Below, piece by piece: positions 1 to 9,700 of a stretch of DNA of 64,000 bases; position 1 is the first letter of the stretch, and every line of letters starts with the position of its first letter. The DNA is from Balaenoptera acutorostrata (lineage: Eukaryota > Chordata > Mammalia > Artiodactyla > Balaenopteridae): positions 34,747,389 through 34,811,388 of the forward strand of contig NC_080077.1 of the NCBI RefSeq assembly GCF_949987535.1, given 5' to 3'. The notes under the pieces are model-generated. The model searched no databases and was not told where the DNA came from. It saw only the letters and a list, made by a program, of their open reading frames with translations. The translations under genes and the position numbers were made by a program.

Positions 1-863
1 ATCACAAATCTGATCTTTTTTTCTACGAGTTTGTTTGTTTTGAAGTATAACTAACACTATGTTAGTTCCTTTTGCACAATGTAGTGTGATTTGATATTTC
101 TATACATTTCAAAATGATCACCACGATAGTTCTAGTTACCGTCACCATACAAAGATATTACATTATTATTGACTATATTCCCCACACTGTACATTTCACC
201 CTATGACTCATTTTGAAGTTTGTACTTCTTAATTTCCCTCACCTATTTCACTCATCCTACACTCCCATCCCCTCTGGCAACCACCTGTTTGTTCACTATA
301 GCTATGAGTCTGTTTCTGTTTTGTTGTTTGTTCATTTGTTTTGTTTTTTAGATTCCATTGTACATATAAGTGAAATCATATAGTATTTGTCTTTGTCTGA
401 CTTATTTCATTTAGCATAATGTCCTCTAGGTCTATCCATGTTGTCACAAATGGCAAGGTTTCATTCTTTTTATGGCTGAGTAATATTCCATTGTATATAT
501 ATATATATACCACATCTTCTTTACTCAATTCAACTATTGATGTCCACTTAGGTGCTTCTATATCTTGGTTATTGTAAATAATGCTACAATGAGCATAAGG
601 GTGCATGTATCTTTTCTAATTAGAGTTTTTGTTTTCTTCGGAAAAATACCCTAGAGTGGAATTGCTGGATATATGGTAGTTCTATTTTTAATTTTTTGGA
701 GGAAACTCCATACTGTTTTCTATAGTGGCTGCACCAATTTATGTCCCCACTAACAGTATACGAGGGTTCCCGTTTCTTCACATCCTCATCGACATTTATT
801 ATTTCTTGTCTTTTTGATAATAGCCATTCTGACAGGTGTGAGGAGATAACTCATTGTGGTCAA
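1..863 (-). mobile_element. L1M-type LINE, 3' end (ORF2 tail plus 3' UTR), truncated
   Basis: The segment reads as the reverse complement of an old mammalian L1 3' end. Recognisable pieces are the stretch around 360-500 (gaaatcatatagtatttgtc, then atggctgagtaatattccat) and 800-860 (gataatagccattctgacagg). On the minus strand these follow the usual order of ORF2 C-terminal sequence and then 3' UTR. The window edge cuts the element at base 1. Frameshifts and stops break any ORF2 reading, so it is a dead copy. The small ORFs across it are not genes. Confidence 0.85.
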
Positions 864-884
864 AGTGAGTGTTTTGAAATGGCA

Positions 885-1045
885 TATTTCTTAACACTGC
901 AGACTGTAGAGTCAGAGTGCCTGGATTTGTGCTTTAGCTCACCACTTAAGCAGATTGCTTAATCTACTTGAGCACCAGTTTTCTTATTTTTCGTTTGAGC
1001 TTATAAAGTGGGTATAATAACTTTAAGGATCAATTGAGATAACCC
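885..1045 (+). mobile_element. MIR SINE fragment
   Basis: The order agagtcagagtgcctggatt, a CTTAATCTACTTGAGC-like segment and a degenerate 'TTATAAAGTGGGTATAATAA' core matches the MIR consensus in plus orientation. It is highly diverged and sits directly beside the L1 end. Confidence 0.6.
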
Positions 1046-1575
1046 ATGTGTATTAAGCTTCCTATTGATGCTGTAACAAATTATTACAAACTTAGTAGCT
1101 AAAAATTATACAAATTTATTATCTTACAGTTCTGGAGGTCAGAGAAGTGTATTTCAGTGGACTAATTAAAATGAAGGTGTTAGTAGGGCTGCATTCCACA
1201 TGGAGGCCTAGAGGAGAATCTATTCATTTGACTTTCCCAGCTTCTAAAAGCGACCTGCATTCCTTGGCTCCTGGCCCCCTTCCCCGTCTTGAAAGCTAGC
1301 AGTGTAGCATTATCTCTCTCGTCTCTCATCTCTGCTTCCATCCTTCCATTTTTTTCTCCCTTACTCTATTGCTTCTCTCTTATAAGGACCCTGTGAATTA
1401 CTTTGGGCCCATCCAGATATTCCAGGATAATATTGCCATCTCAAGATCCTTAACTTAATCACATCTGTAAAGTCTCATTTGCCATATAAAGGAATATATT
1501 CACATATTCACAGTTTCCAGGGATTTTTGGCAGAGGGTGGGAGCTTGTCATTATTCTGCCTACCAACCCACATAA
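1046..1575 (-). mobile_element. MLT1-like (ERVL-MaLR) solo LTR
   Basis: The sequence resembles the reverse complement of an MLT1-class LTR. It has a 'gctgtaacaaattattacaa' start, 'ttatcttacagttctggagg', 'cttggctcctggccccc', 'cttataaggaccctgtga', and an end near 'cattattctgcctacca'. No internal retroviral genes flank it, so it is an old solo LTR. The subfamily is uncertain. Confidence 0.6.
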
Positions 1576-2299
1576 AGTGTTTTTTTTAATTAGCTAATAT
1601 TATTAGTTCTATGTACATTCCCATTGACCACCAAGCTTCTCTAAAGTTTATAAAAATTAGTTAACTGACCATTTTACATTATGCAGAAACTGAAATAAAA
1701 CTGGGTTTTAATCAACTCAGCCTCTGATTCTTTTCCCAGACTATTGTAGTTTGTCATCCTTTGACTTTCTGCTGAGATCAGTGGACCATTAGCTTATATC
1801 AGCTGTAGTTGTCAACAAGTGAAGGGCTAATTGACTATTTCATTATGGCCCCAAAGAAATTACAGGTGATTTTAATACTCCACTGTGCTTGTACGGCTAT
1901 TTCCTAATGAACTCTGAGTTTATTTAGTTTAGGCAGTTGTGAAGCTTTAAAAGCATATAAACGGATGTAACGACATAAAGGTATTTTATACGTCTTCTGA
2001 CAGAACTTCTCAGGTGGTTTAAAAACGTTCAACAACGAAATGAGAACTTACTTCCAGGATAGATAGGTATTGCAGTCAATGAGAGGCACATTTTGAGCAA
2101 ACTACTTCATAGAAAGCCTGTTCAAGCTCAGAAAAGTAGTTTACATCTCATGCCTTTTTTCCCCCTGCCAGTCACAACTATCACTTTCTTCAAGATATAG
2201 CTTAAAACTGGTCATCCCCAAAAGCTTTTCCCTCCTACTGCACTTCATCAGGACCTAATATTTTGCTATCTATTTCTTCACATTTTGAATATATTATAT

Positions 2300-2314
2300 C
2301 ACACACACACACAC
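2300..2314. repeat. (CA)n microsatellite, short
   Basis: About seven CA units followed by gcatgc. It is too short to be strongly polymorphic. Confidence 0.9.
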
Positions 2315-3106
2315 GCATGCATGATTTGTTTTCTATTATTTTTTTTTGTCTGTTAATCTCAAATGTAAACTGCTCTCCTGTATCTCTCATAGAGTAACTA
2401 GCAGCGTGTTGTACACTTAATAAATGCTTTCAAGTGACAAAATGAGTTCTTTGCTTTGGTTAAACAGGACTTCAGCACTGAAATGAGCCCCTATGTTTGT
2501 GTGTAGGTTTTAATGGTTCATTTTCTTGTCTGACTTCCCCTGGTTATGAATGTGGTGGCAGCACCAACAGTGTAGGGAGGATTTTATTGGAGAACATTTG
2601 GAGGATTAGAAAAATCTCTAGCTAGAGCTTTGGAAGCACCACATTTTGTGTTCAGAATTCTATTTCATTCTGTCTCAAGACCAGAATAAGCAAAGAAGAA
2701 AGATGGCAAGATCCACAGGGTTCCATATGTGAAGCCAGCCCCCGCCCCTCCGAAGTAAGTGGGAGGAAGGAAGGAACATGATCACTAGAGAATTTCTCAT
2801 TCAGCTCTATTAATTCTCCTCAGGCTGCAACTTTGCATACAAGCTTTTAACCCTGCAAAATGTATTATTGAATACATGATGTATTTAATTAGTTTTAAGA
2901 GTTATCCTCTTTCTTGGGTTTTACTAAAATAAAAAACAAAAAAATACCCCAGGATAATTTGTCTATTCAGACCAAAATAATTCAAACAGGATTCAATGGG
3001 ATGCTATATAGCTGGTGCCCTTTATGCCTTTTTTCTTATAGTGAGCCAGGGGAAAAGACACTTTTTTTGGTGTGGAAATTGCCCACTAGTATAAAGGTTG
3101 AATAAG

Positions 3107-3158
3107 ATACCATATAGATACCATATAGTAGATACCATATAGGTACCATATAGTACCC
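3107..3158. repeat. Short tandem array of a GATACCATATAG-like unit
   Basis: Four imperfect copies of a 12-15 base unit centred on 'taccatatag' follow each other (gataccatatag, gataccatatagta, gataccatatag, gtaccatatagtacc). This is directly visible and probably arose by slippage. Confidence 0.85.
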
Positions 3159-4154
3159 CAGAAAAAGTTATTTATCAAACACATACTAAGGTATCATGAA
3201 GACCAAACATTTTTTTCCCTCAATCTTTTATTAACATCATTAGACTAGGCTTTTTGAAAATGGGGAGAGACTCTGAAGTCAGAATATACCAGATCTGGAA
3301 GTGACTGTCACTGTCCCATCCCTCCACCTCAATCCAATTCACACTTTTATGATTGGCTTCCTTTTTGACCCATGCTTGTTAATTATATCCAGCTGTAGGC
3401 AAATTGCTCTTCCAAATTGACAACACTGAGCTCTCAAGCTGCTCACATTTTTTTTTTTTTCCCTTCCCTGGATAAAACCTTTGGATCATGCATTATCTTG
3501 ACTAGTGTTTTCTAAACTAATCTTCAGTTATGGATATTTTAAAGGGTTCAAGGGACTCACAAAATAACGCTGGGTTTGCGTACAGTGTGTTTCTTTCCAT
3601 TTGATCCAAAATTTCCTAAGAGCATACAGAGAGGAGGATTTCCTTAGAGACTTATAAGCACATAGCTATCACAATTCCATTTGTTTCTGGAGGCTCTGGT
3701 GTCAAGATCTCAGTAGTAACTGGCCATGTTCCAGCACTACTCCTGGGATCAATGGGCTTTGACCTACAGTCTCCAACGCTCATCCAGAACAATAGCTTTC
3801 AAAGGCATAACACGCTTTTTTTTTCTGGGAGTCCCTGTTCTGTTCAAGGGCTTTATTGTCAGAAATTCTCTGCCCCTCCCTTCCTGGAGGACTCTACTGA
3901 CAACATACATACCCATGCAAGGCTATGACTGTGAGGAAGTGCTTTTAGTTTTTTGTTTGTTTGGTTTTGTTTTTTCTGCTTTCAGAGAGAAAATAGAACC
4001 TCATTTCCATCCACTAGCCTAAGAAGCTCTATCTAATGAATTGGCATTGAGAAGTTTGACAACTAATTCAAATGAACGTTTTTAGAGATGAGAATTAGGT
4101 ACATAGATATTGGGGGAATGGGGGAAAAATGAAATTGAGAATCAGAATATGCAG

Positions 4155-4345
4155 TTCAGAGTGACAGCTTTGCTATTGACCAGCGTCAAATTTTGGCCAA
4201 GTATTTCAATGCCTCTAAACTTGGGTTTCCTTATCAGTTAAGTGAAAATTAATAATGCTACCTGCCCTGCCTACTTCGCAGGGTTGGAGCGAGGATAGAT
4301 TGAGATCATGTGGGTGAAAAGGCATTACAAACTGAAAAGCATAAT
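4155..4345 (+). mobile_element. MIR SINE
   Basis: It contains 'gtttccttatcagttaagtg', 'aataatgctacctgcc' and 'cgcagggttggagcgaggat', matching the MIR core and 3' region in plus orientation. Confidence 0.7.
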
Positions 4346-5257
4346 ATAAGCAATCAGTTGTTATTAACAAACTGAGAATATTATCTAATTGCTTATAAAT
4401 ACATGCTGTGGGTACACTCATGGTCTCTCAGTGGGTAAATAAAACCTTGCTTTTGCTGGGTACATGTTTGTACATAATCCTTCAGTGAACAAGAAAAGAA
4501 CATTTACTCAGCAGTTAATATCATCCGGGCCCTTTCATATCTATACCTATAACTAAATTTACATCTTTACAAAAATACATATTAAAATATACTATATTTC
4601 ATTTAGTCCTCTGAAAAATCTGATTGATAAGCCTCGGTTTCATATGAAAGAAATTGAGACACAGAGATGTTAAATGCTGCTTAAAGCAGTGCTTCCCAAA
4701 TTCTGTTCCCTGGAACCCTAATCCTGAGAAATACTTCTCTTTTAAGGAGTTCTGTTGTCCAAAACTTTGAGAAACGATGTATTCTTTTCCTCTCTCCAAC
4801 AGATTCACTTTGTACAATACCATACTGGTAACCATTGAAAAGTTCTGCAGTAAAGAAGCCAGCTATTGTAAAGGAACCTGTTTAACTTTGCTCAATCTAG
4901 AGTTAAAGCTAATTTGATCTGAAGACCCTATTTTCCAATTTTACTTGCTAAATTTTGATAGAACTGGGATTCTACAGAAAACATTTTGTCAAATGTAGAT
5001 CTAAATTTTTGACTGGAGTTACTTCTTGGTAAATCTGCAATCAATCAGACTACAAACCTGTCTTCTTTAAAAAGATATACTATAATCACATACCAAAAAT
5101 GGTAGGAAAATAGGGAAGGGCAGTTATAAAATGTTACTATTCTACATTTACTTCTAATTATATCAATATTATGGTTTATGGGGTTTTTTTTCAGCCTTTT
5201 TTCTTTTCTTATTTGTAATCATAGTATATGTTGACTTCATCTTCCGATTATTTAAAT
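4346..5257. other. Intergenic, no gene seen
   Basis: AT-rich sequence without a recognisable exon. Around 4672-4785 ('gcagtgcttcccaaattctg' to 'aaactttgagaaacg') it resembles the terminal regions of MER-class hAT elements, but too weakly to name. Confidence 0.4.
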
Positions 5258-5410
5258 GTAGTAAAACATGTATAACATAAAAATTACCACTTTAACCATT
5301 TTTAAGTATACAGTTCCATGGCATTATGTACTTTTACATTGTTGTGCAACCATCACCACCATCCATCTCCAGAACTTTTTCATCTTCCCAAACTGAAGAT
5401 TTATCTGTAT
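5258..5410 (-). mobile_element. L1M-type LINE 3' fragment
   Basis: The passage with 'aaccatttttaagtatacag', 'ttgttgtgcaaccatcacca' and 'ccatctccagaactttttca' is characteristic of an old L1 3' UTR read in antisense. More degenerate sequence to about 5650 may belong to the same or another old element. Confidence 0.65.
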
Positions 5411-6033
5411 TGTCTTCTGATCTTTTTTTTTTTCACCCAACATTTTATCAGAAACATCTTCCCACTTTGCAGCTTACTCTTTTTTTAATACCTTCATTTC
5501 TAGTGGTTGTGAGATATTCAATACAGATAATGCTCATGAATCTGCCTATGGTTGGACTTTTGTATTATTTCCAGTTTTCCCTTTTGTAAGTGATAAATAT
5601 CTTTGTGTCTGTAACACTTCCCATATTTTGGATTATTTCCTTTGAATAGCTAGTAGATTAAAGAATACAAACATTTTAGTGATTTTTTTGAACACATGTT
5701 GACAATTTTTTTTGTTATATCAAATTTACACTTCTATTGTTTGATACATTCATCCATTCTTTCAAATTAACAAAGACCTAGTAAATTCCTAATATTTGCC
5801 GAGTACTATGTGAAAGACACATATATTCTCTACTCAAATGATTTCAATATACCATGGCCAGCATTAGGTATTGTGGCCAGCATTAGTGACAACTAAGGAC
5901 AAAAGTACTGATTTACTTGTCCAAAAGTTTTGTTGCATTGCTTTTTTAGTGAGAAGACATCCTTGCTAGTTTGCTGACTCCATTTGAGGATTTCCTGGTC
6001 CCTCTTTGTTTCCCCTCCCCCACTTCTTACCCA
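5411..6033. other. Intergenic, no gene seen
   Basis: No exon signal. 5420-5650 looks like degenerate transposon sequence of unclear family; the rest appears unique. Confidence 0.4.
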
Positions 6034-6240
6034 TATATGTGCTGTTGGACAAATTAATCTCTAACTTTGTTTCCTCATTTGTCAAATGAGAGTAATAACT
6101 GTACTGGTGTCATAGGATTGTTGTCTTAACTCAAGGAGACTTTGTATACCTTAATGTCTCAACGAGACATTATGTATTTTAAACCAGTGCCTAGCACGTT
6201 GTAAGCACTCTGTAAACATTACTTGTTATTGTTATTACTT
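6034..6240 (+). mobile_element. MIR SINE
   Basis: It has 'tttcctcatttgtcaaatga', 'cataggattgttgtcttaac', 'agtgcctagcacgttgtaag' and a TGTTATTGTTATTA end, matching MIR in plus orientation nearly to the 3' end. Confidence 0.8.
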
Positions 6241-7639
6241 CCTGAATGGAGAAAGTGAGATGAATCTTCTGTCAGTTGACCCAAGGAATGGGCAAGCTAG
6301 AACTGTGTGCACTTTGCCCTGGCACTGTATGTCAATTTTTAAACAAGCTTTCTGTGTGTTTAAACAAACAAACCTACCAAGTCATGAACTCTCTGTCAGG
6401 AATAGAACAGATTAATTAGTATATGGATGGGGGAGGAGGGGTGTTTGTTTTTCCTGAGACATATTATTGCTAAGTTTTACAAAGTTCTGCTTAGTCCTTT
6501 AACAGGAAAATATATGTCCTTCAGTTTTTGTTACCTAGGATTTAGGAATATTCTTCAAAGAAATAGGAACAGTGATGTGCTAACAGTTATAGGTTAATGA
6601 CTTAAAAAGTAATCTACATTGCATCCTAAGGAAGAATGAACTTATTGCTGAATTGAATTGACAAGTGCTGAGCTAGTCAGTGTGCCAATGAGACAGCTAT
6701 GAGACTGCCAGTTATATTTAATCAAGCGTCTATTCTTATCAAATTTTTAAAGAAGTATTTTCCTTGCTGATTGGTATATATATATATGTGCGTGTATATA
6801 TATAACGAGTTCTATCATAAACCTGGTCTTTAATAGCGTATACTTAATCTGAATAAAGGGATATGTGTCCTGGTAAATGGTGTGAATATTATATTAAATT
6901 GAATGTCACATTGTCCGTGATTTACAAAAGCTAAAGATGTCTGAGTAACTGACAGATGTCAATCAAGAGATTCCATTGTTCTAGGAATTGTATATATGAC
7001 ACCAAAATTCTGAATAAAAATTGTTTATTCTGTGACCACATCTATTTTATTCGCTATTTTACAAAAATGAATGAAGTATGCACTATACAGTCTTTTCACA
7101 GAAGCAAGTATAAATGTGGCATATGGTGAAACCACTTCAAGCTTCTGAAGAATCAGCAAACTGTAAAATACTTTACTGTCATAATATAGCATTATTTTCC
7201 TCCGGATGAAATCATTTGTTGCTGTTTTCATTGTCCGTGTAAAGTTCTTTTGTTAAATACTTATGTCTTAAATATCTCTTAGATATTAAAATCAAAACAA
7301 AAAGCCTTTCCTACTCCAGCATACCCTCGTGTAAGGCAAGGATAATAAGCCCTGATGCAGTTGTTAGGTTCTTCCGGAGGGAAGTAGAAAGAGGCCGGAA
7401 GGTTTCAGAACTACAAGCAAAGTCAGTGAAGCAGAGAGTAAATCCAAATATTCGGCAAATGACAAACCAAAAAGGAGACATGCCAGCTGTTCACACTGGG
7501 AAGTTACTGAACATTTATTTTGGTTCAAGTTTTATTTTTATATGAAGAAGGAACAATAAGTTTTCTACGGGGGTGGGGTGTCTCATTCCTTATTACACGA
7601 ATAGGGAACAGAGAGTTTGCGATGCAGGTGGGTGTTTCC
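6241..7639. other. Immediate 5' flank of the PTPRK promoter, no gene seen
   Basis: AT-rich and apparently unique apart from an alternating TA stretch at about 6775-6803. There is a clear compositional change to CpG-rich sequence just after 7570-7640. No exon was recognised on either strand, so I see no evidence for a divergent partner gene. Confidence 0.5.
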
Positions 7640-7960
7640 TCTGGGCGCTTCTACACTCCCCCTTCTTCCTACCGGCCACCGATACGGTAGGACCTCCGTC
7701 TTGGGGACAGAACCCCGGGGCGCCTCTGCTTGGGCGGCGGGGTTTCTCCGCGTTCATCCTCTGGGGTCCCGCCACACTGCTTACCCAACTCTCGCTTTTC
7801 GAACTGCGATTTCTGAAACAGAGCAGACAACGGCGCGGGTCCCCTTTCGCGCCCGCTGCCCCCGAGCGGCGGCGGGCGGCTGGGCCCGGGCGGCGAACAA
7901 AGGCGGCGCGGAGCGCGGGGCGCGCGGCCGGGGTTGGCGCGCGTCTCTCCGGCAGGAGGA

Positions 7961-7987
7961 GGCGGCGGCGGCGGCGGCGGCGGCGGC
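7961..7987. repeat. (GGC)9 trinucleotide repeat in the promoter/5' UTR
   Basis: Nine uninterrupted GGC units lie about 340 bases upstream of the PTPRK ATG, preceded by an AGGA-rich lead. GGC/CGG runs in CpG islands can vary in length, form G-rich secondary structures and affect transcription or translation. Whether this run is transcribed depends on the start site. Confidence 0.95.
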
Positions 7988-8034
7988 GCCGCGCCCGAGC
8001 CTGCATTCCTCAGAAGCGCCCGGAGCCCGCGGGG

Positions 8035-8042
8035 CGACGTCA
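8035..8042. promoter_or_regulatory. CRE-like site
   Basis: CGACGTCA matches the palindromic cAMP response element TGACGTCA at seven of eight positions and retains the CGTCA half-site. It lies 286 bases upstream of the start codon. CRE/ATF sites are common in CpG-island promoters close to the transcription start. Confidence 0.5.
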
Positions 8043-8111
8043 CCCCCGGCTCCGCCCCCATCCCTCCCAGAGCAAAGTAACTCTTGACTAACAGGAGAGC
8101 CTCTGCCGAGC

Positions 8112-8171
8112 ATGGAGAGCTGCTGCCGCGGCCGGCCGGCGACTCGGGCGACGCTGGCGCCCCAAAGGTAG
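8112..8171 (+). other. Upstream ORF, 19 codons, ahead of the PTPRK start
   Basis: An ATG at 8112 (context GAGCATGG, G at +4) opens a 19-codon frame, MESCCRGRPATRATLAPQR, closed by TAG at 8169-8171. It ends 156 bases before the PTPRK ATG, in a different frame. If the transcript starts upstream of 8112, the uORF could reduce PTPRK translation by using up scanning ribosomes. The peptide itself resembles nothing I know. Confidence 0.45.
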
Positions 8172-8327
8172 TTTGGCGACCGCGGAGCAGGAAAAAGTGC
8201 GGGCGGGAGGCTGTCCACTCCCCGCCCTCACCCCGCCGGGCCCGGCCGACCCCTCAGCTGTGGATTTCGCTGAGATTCCCCCCGGCAGCTCTTTGCAAAG
8301 CGGCTTGAAACTTCTCCCAAAGTCGAC

Positions 8328-8424
8328 ATGGATACAGCGGCGGCGGCGCTGCCTGCTTTTGTGGCGCTTTTGCTCCTCTCCCCTTGGCCTCTCCTGGGGT
8401 CGGCCCAAGGCCAGTTCTCCGCAG
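8328..8424 (+). CDS. PTPRK: PTPRK first coding exon (signal peptide), partial gene
   Basis: The exon encodes 32 residues, beginning MDTAAAALPAFVALLLL and ending GSAQGQFSA, plus the first base of the next Gly codon (phase 1). I recognise this as the N-terminus of receptor-type tyrosine phosphatase kappa, a type R2B receptor phosphatase. That is a single-pass membrane protein with MAM, Ig and fibronectin III domains outside the cell and two phosphatase domains inside; it mediates homophilic adhesion at cell contacts. Only the signal peptide is here: a short N-region, a hydrophobic core at residues 11-24, and likely cleavage around residues 25-28. The start context is strong (G at -3, G at +4). 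The exon ends in CAG before GTGAGT. The human protein as I remember it has one extra Thr near residue 4. Paralogues PTPRM, PTPRT and PTPRU have different signal peptides. All later exons lie outside the window. Confidence 0.93.
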
Positions 8425-9700
8425 GTGAGTGGCCGAGGAGGCGTCCGGAGCTCCGACGAATGCCCCCGACCCGGGGCTCGCCAGGGGTGGAGCCGGCTCC
8501 TCTCTAGGGCCGGGGGGCAAGGGTTTGGGGGAAGCTTTCGCGACCCGGGGTGGGGGTACCGGGCAGAGGGAGAGATGTCCCCAGACTTCGTGCCAGGTGG
8601 GACGCGGGGCACCGGGCTGGGCGCCACGGGGGCAAGTAAGTTTCCTCGTCGCGACCCATTGTTCCTGGCGGAGGATCGCTCCGGGCGCAGGCGGGCAGGG
8701 CTGTGCGGGAGTGCGCGAGACAGTGCTTTTCTTGGGGAACGGGGAGCCTCGGCGTCCGGCGCCGGCTGCACCGCGCCGGGGAAGAGAGAAGGAAAAAGTA
8801 GTTACGACTCTGGGGACTGCTACTCTGTTGCTCGTAGTGCGGGCTTGTTGCTCTCCGCCGCTAGAGCGTTCCAAAAAACATTTCCCGGGGAAGCCATTGT
8901 CAGAAAGGTGGAGACTCGAAGGGAGTGACCTCGGCGCGCTTTGCCAGGTGCTTTTTGTCCCGGGAATAACCTCTCCTGACTATTGTCTAACTACTTCCCC
9001 GTCCCTCCCCCAGTCCTTGTCTCCTCCTCCAGCGTTGGGCTGCTCCTGGGTTCGCCCCGTGGGTTAGGGCGCTGCGCGGAGTAGGTTCCGTGTGTGTGTT
9101 GGCGGAGCCTGTAAGATGTTTTGAAACATGATTCTAAGGATCCACGCCGAGCCGTCCTGGGCAGCGAGGTCTGGGCGCCGGGTCCGGGAAGCCTGACCCG
9201 CGGTGTGGGAGCCCGCTCCTCCGGCATAGCCACCGCGAAGCTGGCCCAGCTCCTCCCGGAGCCGGCCTGCGTGATGGGGGCTACAAACGACTACCGCCCG
9301 CCCAGAGAACCCAAGAGGAGGCATCCGGTGCGGTCTCGCCAGTTAGCCCTTTGGGTTCTAGTAAAACCACTTAGAGAAGTCCGTGAAACCCCATTTCTCC
9401 CAGTCCCGTCCTCCGTTCCCTTCCAGTTTTGTGATCCTTCCTGGCGGTTGCTTCTTTCGTTCTCTCCTCTGGGGGCTCTGAAGTTTCACCAGGTGGACGC
9501 TGGGGAGCAGGCTCCCGGGCGATCGTCTGCCTCCCGCCAGTCCAGACAACTTTTCTGGCCAGCCCACCCAGCTCTGCTTGGCTGGCGAGCGCATCTGCTT
9601 CCTTGGTTCGCGGTGCAGATGGAGACGCAGAGGTGGCCGAGGGCTGCTGGACAAGACGGGGGAAGCGACAGCCGCGCTCCTGGCTGAGGCCACAGGACGC

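Larger units (their letters stand above)
1576..4154. other. Intergenic 5' flank, no gene seen
   Basis: No coding exon, RNA gene or clear full repeat was recognised in this 2.6 kb. It holds a (CA)7 run at 2300-2314 and a small tandem array at 3107-3158. The short ORFs at 2914-3105 and 3726-4022 have no recognisable domain and look like chance. Confidence 0.5.
7732..8327 (+). promoter_or_regulatory. PTPRK: Probable PTPRK core promoter and 5' UTR
   Basis: The region just upstream of the PTPRK start codon has GC boxes (GGGCGG at 7732, 7874 and 7888; CCGCCC at 8052), an E2F-like TTTCGCGC at 7845-7852, and a CRE-like CGACGTCA at 8035-8042. No convincing TATA box was seen. The transcription start cannot be fixed from sequence. 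By position it probably lies between the (GGC) run and about 8100, giving a GC-rich 5' UTR of a few hundred bases. The sites are motif matches only. Confidence 0.6.
7640..9700. promoter_or_regulatory. CpG island spanning the PTPRK promoter and first exon
   Basis: Base composition switches from AT-rich to strongly GC- and CpG-rich at about 7640 and returns to background near 9700. The densest CpG is at 7720-8800. It covers the first coding exon and about 1.3 kb of intron 1. Such islands mark broad, TATA-less housekeeping-type promoters. Long open frames on both strands here (up to 251 codons) come from the lack of AT-rich stop codons and are not genes. The edges are estimated by eye. Confidence 0.85.

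Noticed and set aside
6241..7640. A divergent gene sharing the CpG island
   Set aside because: No exon, start codon with splice donor, or recognisable protein was found on the minus strand upstream of PTPRK.
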